Assembly (NCBI GenBank): GCA_015068245.1 | Contig: SVKU01000002.1 | Span: 159,932-223,931, forward strand | Direction of reading: 5' to 3' | Source of the DNA: Oscillospiraceae bacterium | GTDB taxonomy: Bacteria > Bacillota > Clostridia > Oscillospirales > Oscillospiraceae | DNA: 64,000 bases | Shown: one piece after another, positions 1-8,849 of the stretch | Position numbering within the stretch: position 1 is the first letter of the stretch | How the letters are laid out: every line of letters begins with the position of its first letter | Notes under the pieces: model-generated | Databases searched by the model: none | The model's input: the letters and a program-made list of their open reading frames with translations, nothing else | Told to the model about the DNA's origin: nothing | Translations under genes and position numbers: made by a program

Positions 1-1
1 T

Positions 2-739
2 CAGCTGTATCACGCCGAAGTTGCAGACTTCAAGTGGACCATCAAGGACTTCCGCGACTGGCAGGTGCGTCAGCTGGATAAGCTGGGTGTTAAAGTTATT
101 ATGAACTGCGCACCCACTCCCGAAATGATCGAAGCCGAAGGCTTCTACGCCGCCATCGCATGCACCGGCGCTGTTCCCAATGTTCCCAAGTTTGCTCAGG
201 ACGAAAACGGAAAACTCAAGGCCGGTCTTACCACCTGCGTCGACGTTTTCAAAAACGGCGAAGACAAGCTGGGTAAGAAGGTCGTTATCGTCGGCGGCAG
301 CGAAACCGGTATCGAAACCGCTATGTACCTTGGTCAGGCAGGTCACGATGTAACCGTGCTGACCCGTCAGAACGAAGTGGCTCACGATGCTCCCAAGCTC
401 CACTATATCACCATGAGCTGGGTAGACCCCACCGCCCCCGGATTTATGGGTGTTAAGCCCGAATGGGAAAAACCCAAATACAACGGCATCAAGTCCGTTG
501 TCGAAGTCACCACCAAGGCTGTTACCGCAAATTCCGTAACCTACTGCGATAAAGACGGTAACGAGACCACCATCGAGTGCGACAGCGTTGTTATCTGCGG
601 CGGTATGGTTCCCTGTCAGGAAGAAGCAATTCAGTATGCCGATTCCGTCAACTTCTTCTATATGGCCGGCGACTGCGAAGCCATCGGCAACATTCAGAAG
701 TGCACCAGAAGCGGTTACTCCAAGGCAATGCAGATCTAA
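2..739 (+). CDS. OYE-type NADH:flavin oxidoreductase, C-terminal part (5' truncated by window)
   Basis: The reading frame is open from the first bases of the window to a stop at 739, so the start lies upstream and only about 245 residues are visible. They form the NAD(P)/FAD-binding half of a 2-enoate reductase / dienoyl-CoA reductase-like flavoenzyme. A Rossmann motif (KKVVIVGGSETGIETAMYLG) is followed by VTVLTRQ, and near the end by the FAD-contact motif YMAGDCEAIGN. The visible part aligns along its length with the C-terminus of the full-length paralogue at 18932-21004 (for example YHAEVADFKW against IHANYASFKW). Such enzymes use NADH, FAD, FMN and a 4Fe-4S cluster to reduce activated C=C bonds in the cytosol. 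The substrate cannot be read from this fragment. A strong terminator follows directly. Confidence 0.88.
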   Translation, partial: QLYHAEVADFKWTIKDFRDWQVRQLDKLGVKVIMNCAPTPEMIEAEGFYAAIACTGAVPNVPKFAQDENGKLKAGLTTCVDVFKNGEDKLGKKVVIVGGSETGIETAMYLGQAGHDVTVLTRQNEVAHDAPKLHYITMSWVDPTAPGFMGVKPEWEKPKYNGIKSVVEVTTKAVTANSVTYCDKDGNETTIECDSVVICGGMVPCQEEAIQYADSVNFFYMAGDCEAIGNIQKCTRSGYSKAMQI

Positions 740-741
740 AT

Positions 742-786
742 AAAGAAGTGCTGCAAAAACTCGTTGAGTTTTTGCAGCACTTCTTT
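742..786 (+). terminator. Intrinsic terminator of the truncated OYE gene
   Basis: A perfect 21-bp stem (742-762 with 766-786) and a 3-nt loop start three bases after the stop codon. The 3' arm ends in a short T run. It is near-symmetric, so it could also stop transcription from the right. Confidence 0.85.
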
Positions 787-908
787 AAGTAATAAGTAAT
801 AGTGAAAAGCGAAGAAGTAAGGTATTTGGCCGCAGGCCAAATGAATTGGACTATGTTCGGCTTTGCCGAACTCATCACCTATTCACTATTACCTATTACT
901 TATTACCT
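787..908. repeat. Composite inverted-repeat element with two internal hairpins
   Basis: The outer arms are GTAATAAGTAATAGTGA on the left and its imperfect complement on the right (about 883-908), with extra copies of the TATTAC unit. Between them lie two short perfect hairpins, ATTTGG-CCGCAGG-CCAAAT and GTTCGGC-TTT-GCCGAAC. I see no coding potential. The plan (outer inverted repeat enclosing mini-hairpins) resembles the larger element at 39231-39572. Confidence 0.6.
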
Positions 909-915
909 AAAAAAA

Positions 916-935
916 CCCGGCTCTTTCGAGCCGGG
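916..935 (-). terminator. Intrinsic terminator of the oligopeptide ABC operon
   Basis: Stem CCCGGCTC / GAGCCGGG with a 4-nt loop, flanked by A and T runs on both sides. It lies 18 bases past the stop of the binding-protein gene. On the minus strand it is followed by seven T residues. Confidence 0.88.
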
Positions 936-953
936 ATTTTTATGTAACTGCAA

Positions 954-2720
954 TTATTCAGCAGCGATGGTGGTGTACATGAAGTACTTGTAACCCAGGG
1001 GGTTGCAGAAGAAGCCGTCTACCTTCTCGCTGAGCATGAAGTTGTCAGTGTAGAAGTAGATGGGAACGATGCAGCCGGTAGCCATGAGCATATCTTCGGC
1101 GATGTGCATCAGTTCATAACGCTTTGCGCTGTCGGTTTCACCCTTGATGGTGGAAATCAGAACATCATAGGTTTCTGCCCATGTGCCATCCTCGACCTTT
1201 ACGTCGTAGCCCAGAGCGGTGAGGTCCAGATCGTACATAGCCAGAGCTTCGTGAGCGCCCTTGCCGAACTGAACGTCGTTGTTGCCGGATTCGGTAGTCC
1301 ACATATCCAGGAAGCAGATGGGATCGTTGTAGTCAGCGACCCAACCGTTACGGGCGATGGAGTATTCACCGTTCTTACGGGTGTTCAGGAAGGTGTTCCA
1401 TTCCTGGTTTTCCAGGTTCATGGTGATGCCAACAGCAGACAGAGCGCCGGCCAGGTATTCGCCGATAGCCTTGTGGTTGTCAGCGGTGTTGTACAGATAG
1501 GTCAGGGTGGGGAAGTTGGTGAACTTCTCGCCGTCCCAATCGTAGTACTTCTTCAGGGTTTCAACAGCGGAGTTGAAGTTGGCTTCGATGGCTTCTTCGG
1601 AAACATCATAGTAACCATAGAAGTCGTTGGTGCCGGAGTTCTGATAGAACTCGGAACCGTCGGGCTCAGTCATACCCATGGCAACGAAGGAGGAAGCAGG
1701 AACTTCACCGGCCTGGGAAATATTCTTAACAATGTGGTTACGGTCGAAGAACAGGCCGATGGCAGCACGGATCTCAGCCTTGGCTGCTTCAGCTTCTTCA
1801 CCGGTCAGATCGCTGCCTTCGGGCAGGATCTCTTCGTTGACGTTCCAGCAGACATAGTAGGTGCCGATCTGGCCGACAACAGTGTATTCGTTGGGATAAT
1901 CCTTTTCAAGAGCAGAGATCTCGTTTACGGGTACGCCGTCGATCATGAGCCAGTCGCCATTCTTGTAGTTGGTCAGCATGTTGTTTTCGTCATCGGACAG
2001 GTAGCACTTGATCTCGTCCATGGTGACGGAAGCAGCATCGTAGTAGTTAGCGTTCTTGGTGAGGGTGATAACGCTGTCATGCTCCCAAGCGGTGATGGTG
2101 TAAGCACCGTTGCAGACGTAAGTAGCAGGCTCGGTAGCCCAGGCTTCGCTGGAAACAACATCTTCACGTACGGGGAAGTAGGTGGGGAATGCCAGCAGCT
2201 CGTTCCAGTAAGCAACAGCGTTGTTCAGGGTAACTTCAAGAGTCTTGTCGTCGATGGCGGTAACAGCCAGCTCATCGGGATAGCCCTTGACCTGTTCGAA
2301 CATGTAGCCGTAGTCGGCACCCAGTTCGGTGGAGGCAGCGCGCTTCCATGCGAAAGCAAAGTCACCGGCGGTGACGTCTTTGCCGTCGGACCACTTCAGG
2401 CCGTCGCGCAGGGTGTAGGTGTAGGTGACAGTGCCGTCTTCGTTGACAACGCCTTCAGGCAGTTCAGCAGCAGAGTCAGCTACGATGACCAGGTTGCCGT
2501 TTTCGTCCTGAGCCCATTTGGCCAGGCCGGAGAACAGATGGGAAACCATGGTGGCGCCATCAACGGCAGAGTTCAGAGCGGGGTCCAGAGTGTCGGGCTC
2601 GGAAGCCAGGCAGATGGACAGAGAGGAAGCAGCTGCTTCCTCGGCCTTTTCAGTGCTGCCGCAAGCTGCGAGGGACAGACACATGACAAGAGCCAGAACC
2701 AGTGCGAGGATCTTTTTCAT
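954..2720 (-). CDS. oppA: Oligopeptide ABC transporter substrate-binding lipoprotein (SBP family 5)
   Basis: The 588-residue protein begins with a lipoprotein signal peptide (basic MKK, hydrophobic core, lipobox LAAC with Cys20) and an Ala/Glu linker. It should be anchored to the outer face of the membrane. The mature part has family-5 hallmarks: a start like LASEPDTLDPALN, a YTYTLRDGLKWSDG segment and the long two-lobed body typical of OppA/DppA. It captures peptides and delivers them to the OppBCDF complex encoded just upstream on the same strand. GGAAGGA lies before the ATG. The 87-nt gap after the ATPase gene is longer than the other gaps in the cluster, so this gene may have its own expression level. 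Peptide specificity cannot be deduced. Confidence 0.93.
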   Translation of the reverse strand: MKKILALVLALVMCLSLAACGSTEKAEEAAASSLSICLASEPDTLDPALNSAVDGATMVSHLFSGLAKWAQDENGNLVIVADSAAELPEGVVNEDGTVTYTYTLRDGLKWSDGKDVTAGDFAFAWKRAASTELGADYGYMFEQVKGYPDELAVTAIDDKTLEVTLNNAVAYWNELLAFPTYFPVREDVVSSEAWATEPATYVCNGAYTITAWEHDSVITLTKNANYYDAASVTMDEIKCYLSDDENNMLTNYKNGDWLMIDGVPVNEISALEKDYPNEYTVVGQIGTYYVCWNVNEEILPEGSDLTGEEAEAAKAEIRAAIGLFFDRNHIVKNISQAGEVPASSFVAMGMTEPDGSEFYQNSGTNDFYGYYDVSEEAIEANFNSAVETLKKYYDWDGEKFTNFPTLTYLYNTADNHKAIGEYLAGALSAVGITMNLENQEWNTFLNTRKNGEYSIARNGWVADYNDPICFLDMWTTESGNNDVQFGKGAHEALAMYDLDLTALGYDVKVEDGTWAETYDVLISTIKGETDSAKRYELMHIAEDMLMATGCIVPIYFYTDNFMLSEKVDGFFCNPLGYKYFMYTTIAAE

Positions 2721-2807
2721 TTAAAGATTCCTTCCTTTCATGTTGATATTTTTCAATATGCGCATATTACCCAAAGGGCACTAAACGCACACATATTGAC
2801 ATATGGA

Positions 2808-3794
2808 TCAGTTGATTTCGTCGACCCTGTGGCATGCCACAAAATGGCCGGACGAGACTTCTTTGAATTCAGGCATTTCCTGAGCACATTTTTCCTGAGC
2901 GTAGGGACAGCGGGTGCGGAACGGGCATCCGGAGGGTGCGTTCAGCGGGCTTGGAATGTCACCTTCCAGCATGATTCGCTGATTAGCACGGGCAATCTTG
3001 GGATCGGGTACAGGTACTGCAGAAAGCAGAGATTTGGAGTAGGGGTGCAGGGGGTGATCGTAAATCTCAGCTGCGTCTGCCAGTTCAACCATTTTGCCAA
3101 GGTACATAACCGCTATGCGGTCGGAAATATGGCGCACTACCAGCAGGTCGTGGGCAATGAACAGGTAGGTCAGTCCCAGCTTTTCCTGCAGTTCATCGAA
3201 CATATTGATGACCTGTGCCTGAATGGAAACGTCCAGTGCGGAAACGGGTTCGTCACACACGATGAAATCGGGGTTAACTGCCAGCGCACGGGCTATGCCG
3301 ATTCGCTGACGCTGACCGCCGGAGAACTCGTGGGCATAACGGGCAGCATGTTCGCTGTTGAGGCCGACATGGCTCATCAGTTCGAGGATACGTTCCTGAC
3401 GTTCGGCCTTGGTGGAGTACATCTTGTGCACGTCCAGAGGTTCACCGATAATATCGGCAACGGTCATTCTGGGGTTCAGGGAAGAATAGGGATCCTGAAA
3501 TACCATGGTAGCCTTTTTGCGGAACTCGGCAATATCCTGCTTGGTTTCCAGCTTTTTGCCGTTATACCAGACTTCGCCGCCGGTAGGCTTGTAAAGATGG
3601 AGGATAGTGCGGCCAACGGTGGTTTTACCGCAGCCGGATTCGCCAACAAGGCCGAGAGTTTCGCCCTTATTGATGGTGAAGGAAACGCCGTCAACAGCTT
3701 TCAGGGGCTTTGTTTTGAAAGCGCCCATATTGATATCGAAATACTGCTTGAGATCCTTGACTTCCAGCAAGGGCTGCTTAATGATCTCACTCAC
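2808..3794 (-). CDS. oppF: Oligopeptide ABC transporter ATP-binding protein OppF/DppF
   Basis: The 328-residue nucleotide-binding subunit energises peptide import at the inner membrane face. It shows a Walker A motif GESGCGKTT (about residues 51-59), the signature EFSGGQRQR and Walker B with [11 protein letters not shown]. The C-terminal oligopeptide/dipeptide extension carries a Cys-rich [10 protein letters not shown]...C motif. In related Dpp/Opp ATPases such a motif binds an Fe-S cluster. The start is GTG, and its GTGA overlaps the TGA stop of the preceding oppD-like gene, which implies translational coupling. GGAGGTGA lies eight bases upstream. Confidence 0.94.
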   Translation of the reverse strand: MSEIIKQPLLEVKDLKQYFDINMGAFKTKPLKAVDGVSFTINKGETLGLVGESGCGKTTVGRTILHLYKPTGGEVWYNGKKLETKQDIAEFRKKATMVFQDPYSSLNPRMTVADIIGEPLDVHKMYSTKAERQERILELMSHVGLNSEHAARYAHEFSGGQRQRIGIARALAVNPDFIVCDEPVSALDVSIQAQVINMFDELQEKLGLTYLFIAHDLLVVRHISDRIAVMYLGKMVELADAAEIYDHPLHPYSKSLLSAVPVPDPKIARANQRIMLEGDIPSPLNAPSGCPFRTRCPYAQEKCAQEMPEFKEVSSGHFVACHRVDEIN

Positions 3795-4801
3795 CGGTCG
3801 TCACCTCCTTCAAGCGTTATGGTACCGTTTTCAAGTCCCTTTTTGACATTCATCCAGCAGGCTGCCTGGTGGTTTTCGTTTATCTGCATACGCTCACAGC
3901 GCTGAGAAAGGCATATCTTCATTGCTGCGTCACAGCGGGGAGTGAACGGGCATCCCTCAGGCATATTCAGCAGGTCGATGGGAGTACCGGAAATGGGCTG
4001 CAGCTTTGTGCCTGCGGTATCGGCACTTGGAATGGATCGCAGCAGGCCCTTGGTGTATTCGTGGCAGGGGTTGTAGAAAATCTCATCTGCAGTACCCTGT
4101 TCGCAAATAGAGCCGGCATACATAACGATAACTTCGTCACACATCTGTGCCACAACGCCAAGGTCGTGGGTTATCATGATTATTGCCATGCCCAGTTCTT
4201 CCTGCAGGGACTTCATAAGCTCAAGTATCTGAGCCTGAATGGTAACGTCCAATGCTGTGGTAGGCTCGTCTGCAATAAGAATATCGGGTTCGCAGGCCAG
4301 CGCCATGGCTATCATGATTCGCTGACGCATGCCGCCGGAAAACTCATGGGGATACTGTTTCATACGTTTTTCCGGCTCGTTGATGTTAACAAGGCGCAGC
4401 ATCTCGATGGCTCGCTGCTCAGCCTCTTTTTTATTGCGGTCGGTATGGAGGGTGATAGCCTCCATCAGCTGATGACCGATGGTATAGGTTGGGTTGAGGG
4501 AGGTCATGGGGTCCTGGAAAATGATAGATATTTTGTTGCCGCGGACGGTTTTCATGACCTTTTCACCGGCGTTTACCAGTTCCTGACCGTCCAGCTTGAT
4601 GGAGCCGGAAACGATCTTGCCGGTAGATGCCAGAATCTGCATAATGGAATAAGCGGTAACGGACTTACCGGAACCGGATTCGCCAACGATGCCAAGAACT
4701 TTTCCCTTATCGAGATTAAAGGACACGCCGTTGACGGCCTTTACTTCACCGGCATCGGTAAAGAAGGAGGTATGCAGATCGTTTACTTCAAGCAAATGCA
4801 T
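3791..4801 (-). CDS. oppD: Oligopeptide ABC transporter ATP-binding protein OppD/DppD
   Basis: This 336-residue ATPase partners OppF. It has Walker [11 protein letters not shown], signature EFSGGMRQR and Walker [13 protein letters not shown]. The same Cys-containing C-terminal extension as OppF is present ([15 protein letters not shown]). It follows the permease gene by 18 bases and overlaps the next ATPase gene by four. Length and motif set are normal for the family. The ATG at 4801 is preceded by AAGGAG. Confidence 0.94.
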   Translation of the reverse strand: MHLLEVNDLHTSFFTDAGEVKAVNGVSFNLDKGKVLGIVGESGSGKSVTAYSIMQILASTGKIVSGSIKLDGQELVNAGEKVMKTVRGNKISIIFQDPMTSLNPTYTIGHQLMEAITLHTDRNKKEAEQRAIEMLRLVNINEPEKRMKQYPHEFSGGMRQRIMIAMALACEPDILIADEPTTALDVTIQAQILELMKSLQEELGMAIIMITHDLGVVAQMCDEVIVMYAGSICEQGTADEIFYNPCHEYTKGLLRSIPSADTAGTKLQPISGTPIDLLNMPEGCPFTPRCDAAMKICLSQRCERMQINENHQAACWMNVKKGLENGTITLEGGDDR

Positions 4802-4819
4802 TTTTCATACTCTCCTTTC

Positions 4820-5884
4820 TTAACTGTTGAGTTTGGGGTCAAAGGCATCCCGAAGACCGTCGCCAAACAGGTTCAGAGAAAGAACGATAAGAGAAATAAC
4901 GATAGCGGGAATGACCAGACGGTAGGAATAAGAGCTGATACCGTTAAGAGCATCTGACGCAAGACTGCCCAGTGAAGGCATGGGAGCATTGACACCCAGG
5001 CCAAGGAAAGACAGGAAGCTTTCGGTAAAAATTGCGTTGGGGATCTGCAAAGCCGTGGAAATAATGACCACGCTGATGCTGTTGGGGATAAGGTGCTTTG
5101 TAATTATCCAGAACCCCTTTGCTCCGGAAGCCCGGGCAGCAAGAACATATTCCTGCTCCTTCAGGGAAAGAATCTGGCCTCGGATCTGGCGGGACATGGA
5201 TACCCAATACAGCAAAGCAAAAACAACGAAAAGACTTATCATGTTTGCACCAAGCTTTTCGAACACGGTACCTGCTATAACAGCTTCCAGACCGGTGCCC
5301 AGCACGGCTGCCAGCAATATGACCATCAGCATATCGGGCAAAGAATAGATAACATCAACGATACGCATGATGACCAGGTCTACCTTGCCGCCGCAATAGC
5401 CTGCAACGGAACCCATAAGCATGCCAATGGCAAGAACTATCAGGCTGGCAAAGAAACCAACCGCCAGAGAAATACGGGTGCCGTATACAACACGAATAAA
5501 GTAATCACGTCCGGCAGCGTCTGTACCGAAAATATGAGGAAACACCTTTTCTCCCGCTTCGATACGTTCCAGCTCTGTTTCGCCGTATTCAAAGGGCGAA
5601 AGATTGGCGTAAGATGCGTCAACAGGCTTGCCGGGAGTGATGCCCAGCTGAGCATCATAAGAATAGGGCCAGAACATGGGGATGATTATGGCAGACAGTG
5701 TTATCAAAACAATAACTATAAAGGAAACGGTTGCCACTTTGTTCTTAAGCAGACGCTTTACACCATCTTTGAAAAAGGTGGTGGATTCACGCATCTGCAC
5801 CATGTATTCCTTTTCCGCCTCAGTGGCGGGTTCAAACACGCTCAGATCCGTATGGAGACTGAACTTTTTCTTATTGATATCCAT
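4820..5884 (-). CDS. oppC: Oligopeptide ABC transporter permease OppC/DppC
   Basis: This inner-membrane permease (354 residues from the chosen start) has a cytosolic N-terminal tail, a first membrane helix near residues 50-70 and a cluster of helices in the C-terminal two thirds. The ATPase-docking EAA loop reads EYVLAARASGAKGFWIITKH. I chose the ATG at 5884 because AAGGAGG lies five bases before it. An in-frame start 21 bases further upstream would overlap the preceding gene and lacks such a site. It pairs with the OppB-type permease just upstream. Confidence 0.93.
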   Translation of the reverse strand: MDINKKKFSLHTDLSVFEPATEAEKEYMVQMRESTTFFKDGVKRLLKNKVATVSFIVIVLITLSAIIIPMFWPYSYDAQLGITPGKPVDASYANLSPFEYGETELERIEAGEKVFPHIFGTDAAGRDYFIRVVYGTRISLAVGFFASLIVLAIGMLMGSVAGYCGGKVDLVIMRIVDVIYSLPDMLMVILLAAVLGTGLEAVIAGTVFEKLGANMISLFVVFALLYWVSMSRQIRGQILSLKEQEYVLAARASGAKGFWIITKHLIPNSISVVIISTALQIPNAIFTESFLSFLGLGVNAPMPSLGSLASDALNGISSYSYRLVIPAIVISLIVLSLNLFGDGLRDAFDPKLNS

Positions 5885-5897
5885 TGCAGCCTCCTTA

Positions 5898-6827
5898 TTA
5901 CTCAAGATTGATTCGGGGGTCGACTACCTTATAAAGGATGTCGCTTATCATGTTCATTATAACTATAAGAGATGCCAGAACAATGGTGGTGCCCATTATC
6001 ATGGGATAATCACGGTCGGTTATGCTGCTTACAAAAGCACGTCCGATTCCGGGCACGGCAAATATCTGCTCAACCACCAGAGAACCCGTGACGATATATG
6101 CCAGCATGGGGCCAAAGTAGGTGATGACGGGGATCAGTGCATTCTTCAGCGCATGACCGAAAATAATCTTGCTGCCCGACACACCCTTGGCCTTGGCAGT
6201 GCGGATATAGTCCTGGCCGAGAACATCAAGCATGGAAGAGCGGGTCAAACGGGTTATGTTGGCCATGGGTGACAGGGACAGGGTTATAATGGGCAGTATC
6301 AGGCCGCCCTCTGCGGCACCGTTGGCAGGTACCAACCGCAGCGTTATGGAGAAAAGTATCAACAGCAGCGAACCCATGATAAAAGAAGGCATGGAAATGC
6401 ATGCAGTGGTAAACACCATGACGATACGGTCGATGAGTTTGTTGCGTCTCAGCGCCGCAACCGCGCCCAGCACAACGCCCAGCACAAGGGCAATAGCTGC
6501 TGCGGACACACCCAGTTTGGCAGAGGTCTTCATGCCGTCACCGATAACGGTTATAACATCACGTCCACGCTGTTTCAGCGAGGGACCGAAGTCAAATTTT
6601 GTCACGATATCTTTCAGGTATGTAAAATACTGCTCCATCAGCGGTTTATCCAGACCGTATTTGGCTTCAAGAGCCGCCTGAGCTTCGGGGGTAATGGCCT
6701 TTTCAGACATAAAGGGTCCGCCGGGAACCGCCCTTGAAACGAAAAACGTTACCGTGATGACCACCCACACCGTGAGTATCGCCAGAACGATACGTTTCAG
6801 AATATAAAACAGGTTTTTGGAATTCAT
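5898..6827 (-). CDS. oppB: Oligopeptide ABC transporter permease OppB/DppB
   Basis: First gene of the transporter operon, about 309 residues. A transmembrane helix lies at the extreme N-terminus (LFYILKRIVLAILTVWVVIT), followed by a large outer loop and five further helices. The EAA loop YIRTAKAKGVSGSKIIFGHA contacts the ATPases. The ATG at 6827 was chosen because GAGAGGTG lies just upstream. An in-frame GTG inside that site (6836) is less likely. Gene order B-C-D-F-A is the common one except that the binding protein comes last. Confidence 0.93.
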   Translation of the reverse strand: MNSKNLFYILKRIVLAILTVWVVITVTFFVSRAVPGGPFMSEKAITPEAQAALEAKYGLDKPLMEQYFTYLKDIVTKFDFGPSLKQRGRDVITVIGDGMKTSAKLGVSAAAIALVLGVVLGAVAALRRNKLIDRIVMVFTTACISMPSFIMGSLLLILFSITLRLVPANGAAEGGLILPIITLSLSPMANITRLTRSSMLDVLGQDYIRTAKAKGVSGSKIIFGHALKNALIPVITYFGPMLAYIVTGSLVVEQIFAVPGIGRAFVSSITDRDYPMIMGTTIVLASLIVIMNMISDILYKVVDPRINLE

Positions 6828-6865
6828 TGATCGCACCTCTCGATTATTTATGAAAACACCTTCAT

Positions 6866-6945
6866 CTTTTTGCGCTGCAAAAAGATTGCAAGGGTCGACC
6901 CTTGCACACCGCTTCGCTAAGTTTTCGCTAAGAACGCGGTCGGTG
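6866..6945. repeat. Palindromic leader repeat upstream of the opp operon
   Basis: Two adjacent perfect palindromic stems are present: CTTTTTGC-gct-GCAAAAAG (6866-6884) and an 18-bp palindrome centred on GTCGAC (6888-6905). A third weaker stem follows, bounded by CACCG and CGGTG (about 6906-6945). They lie in the presumed 5' leader of the opp transcript. The rest of the 304-base gap (6828-7131) is AT-rich and holds the likely promoter. Confidence 0.5.
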
Positions 6946-6977
6946 ATTAATAATATCCGAAAAACAAAAACTAATCT

Positions 6978-7006
6978 ATTTTACAATTTATTTTGCTAAA
7001 ACGCAA
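6978..7006 (-). promoter_or_regulatory. Possible promoter of the opp operon
   Basis: On the minus strand TTGCGT is followed after 17 bases by TAAAAT. The -10 is good and the -35 poor. It is the best-spaced pair in the AT-rich gap upstream of the operon. Confidence 0.4.
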
Positions 7007-7131
7007 GAGCAATTTGACGGAAAATGCAAGTATTTGTGGTATTTAATTCATTTTCCACCTTTCTCTGCACGAAAAAACGCCAGAGAGCGGCGTAATACCG
7101 CTCTCCGGCACTAAAAATTATCACAGTTCAA

Positions 7132-8589
7132 TTACACAACTTTCAAAATTCCGCCGGAAGCAAGAGTGTATTCGCCCGCTTCCGCACCCTTGGCTGTAAT
7201 GGTCACGCCTGCAGGCGCATCGATTTTGTCAACATCGATGCTGCCCATGAATACCACATCGGAATCCTTGTCGGCATACCAGCTGCTTTCACCGTCCATT
7301 TTGACGATTGCGCCGCCGGTGACAGCCCCCTTGAGTCTGGAGTTTTCAAAGTAAACCACCATGCGGCGTTCAGTATCGCCATGAATAATATCGTTTTCGG
7401 TGTCCATATTGCGAAGCTTTACATGGATACCGTAAACCACGTCGCTGCCAACCTTTGCAGCCATGGGATCATCGTTGACTCTGGAACGAACCAGAACGCC
7501 CGCAAGAGATTCGATCTTTGCACCATCGAAAAGGATATCGGCATTTTCGCTCTTGACGATGACTGCACAGTCTCTTGTGCGGATATCACCGCCAACAACG
7601 TCAAGTCCGCTGACCTGGGTGTTGGAGCCGCCCACAACGTGGATAAGTGCCAGATAGCTGCCGCACTTTGCCTTGCAGTCGCAGAACTTAACATCAGCTT
7701 CGCCGGCAATGATGGCGCCCATGTTGGCAACTTCAAGATCGCAGCGATTCAGAACGCAGTGGCACATGGTGTCGGCATAGGTACCGTATCCGGAACGGGT
7801 GGTAATGACCTTGCAGTCGTTGGCTTCCAGATAAACTCTGTCTCCGCCGGCGTCGGTGGAAAGAGCTGCCCAGCTGTCAGCAATTATGGTGGAATTATAG
7901 AAATAGGTTTCAGAATCCATTACTGTACAGTGGGTACGCATGTTGCCTTCGATTTCAAGATAAACGGGCGGCTTTGCCATGCCGGGGCCCATGACCCATG
8001 TAACTTCCTTAACATCGACAGGCCAGGGATCGCCGTGGGATACCAGCATGGAGTCGTAAACCTTGAGCAGGGAGTTGCCGCCGCAGGAAGTGGCACAGCG
8101 AAGTTTGCCGTCCATATTGATGAAGCAGTTTTTCAGTGTCAGCTTGCCGTGGTCTTCAACAGATGCGCCGGAGATCTTGCCGCCAAGACCCGCACCTTCG
8201 CCGGACAGCTTGATAACAGCATTGGACAGGGTAAAGTCGCTGCCTTCACCGGAAACATAAACGCCGCCGATGGCACTGTTGGAGGAAAGCACCTCCACCA
8301 TATCGCCTTCGTTGTCGGAAACAGTGCCGGCCAACAAGGCTGCCCCTGTCTCTTCGGAAGCAGGCAGAAGCTTTCCGTCTTTTATTTCAACACATGCAAA
8401 AGTGGGCTTTTGCTCCATCATGCCTTCAGGTCCGGGACCGCCGGGTCCGCCGGGACCTTCTCCGCCCGGGCCACCGGGGCCACCGGGACCACCAGGACCT
8501 CCAGGGCCGCCTTCGCCTTCGGGATGGGGCTGCATTTTAACATAAGGGCTTCTTACATATTCTTCATTAGGTATTCCGTTAATTATCAT
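7132..8589 (-). CDS. Beta-helix family protein with N-terminal Gly-Gly-Pro tract (paralogue 1)
   Basis: Unknown function. The 485-residue protein has no signal peptide or membrane segment. Residues about 24-55 are almost pure GGP repeats with a few Glu. The rest is made of short strand-turn units (VLNRCDL, VKFCDCKA, ILFDGAKI) suggesting a right-handed beta-helix. It is homologous to the proteins at 15133, 30963 and 62548. Shared blocks include WVMGPGM (PWMLG in the others), GNMRTHCTVMDSETYFYNS, SWAALSTDAGGD and SGYGTYAD. It is the shortest and most diverged copy, and the only one with the tract at the N-terminus. ATG at 8589 was chosen for the purine-rich AAAGGAAAGGAAG upstream. An AT-flanked repeat separates it from the amidohydrolase gene on the same strand. 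Many Cys residues fit a cytosolic location (inference). Confidence 0.8.
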   Translation of the reverse strand: MIINGIPNEEYVRSPYVKMQPHPEGEGGPGGPGGPGGPGGPGGEGPGGPGGPGPEGMMEQKPTFACVEIKDGKLLPASEETGAALLAGTVSDNEGDMVEVLSSNSAIGGVYVSGEGSDFTLSNAVIKLSGEGAGLGGKISGASVEDHGKLTLKNCFINMDGKLRCATSCGGNSLLKVYDSMLVSHGDPWPVDVKEVTWVMGPGMAKPPVYLEIEGNMRTHCTVMDSETYFYNSTIIADSWAALSTDAGGDRVYLEANDCKVITTRSGYGTYADTMCHCVLNRCDLEVANMGAIIAGEADVKFCDCKAKCGSYLALIHVVGGSNTQVSGLDVVGGDIRTRDCAVIVKSENADILFDGAKIESLAGVLVRSRVNDDPMAAKVGSDVVYGIHVKLRNMDTENDIIHGDTERRMVVYFENSRLKGAVTGGAIVKMDGESSWYADKDSDVVFMGSIDVDKIDAPAGVTITAKGAEAGEYTLASGGILKVV

Positions 8590-8730
8590 TTTGTACTTCC
8601 TTTCCTTTTCTTGTTCACATGGTATTAGATTATCACAAATCCGATACCACCGCAATTGTCATAACCTGCGTTTCGCAGTCAAATAAGTACATCCCCGGCA
8701 GTCCATATTATTGCTGCCGCGATCCTAAAA

Positions 8731-8847
8731 ATAAGCTGTCATTCCGAACATTGAGAGGTCAGCTCCGCTGACCTTGCAATGGAGGAATCCCCATCTTAAG
8801 CAGGGATATCTCCGCCGGTAAAACCGGCGTTCGAGATGACAGTTTAT
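8731..8847. repeat. Intergenic inverted repeat (GTCATTCCGA type)
   Basis: Nineteen-base imperfect inverted arms (8731-8749 and 8829-8847) enclose smaller stems: GGTCAGCTCCGCTGACC (about 8757-8773) and GCCGGTAAAACCGGC. The motif GTCATTCC...GGAATCCCC...GAGATGACAG resembles repeats scattered through many bacterial genomes. It sits just past the amidohydrolase stop and may end that transcript. Confidence 0.65.
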
Positions 8848-8849
8848 CT

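Noticed and set aside
1104..3905. A 933-codon plus-strand open frame antisense to the oligopeptide transporter (and similar long antisense frames at 11891-14065, 15097-17010, 34375-36552)
   Set aside because: They mirror strongly codon-biased real genes. The sense strands encode recognisable domains and have ribosome-binding sites, and the antisense products resemble nothing.
8425..8520. Collagen-like triple-helical protein
   Set aside because: Gly occurs every third residue, but the tracts are short, made of GGP rather than GPX with varied X, and embedded in beta-helix or enzyme folds.
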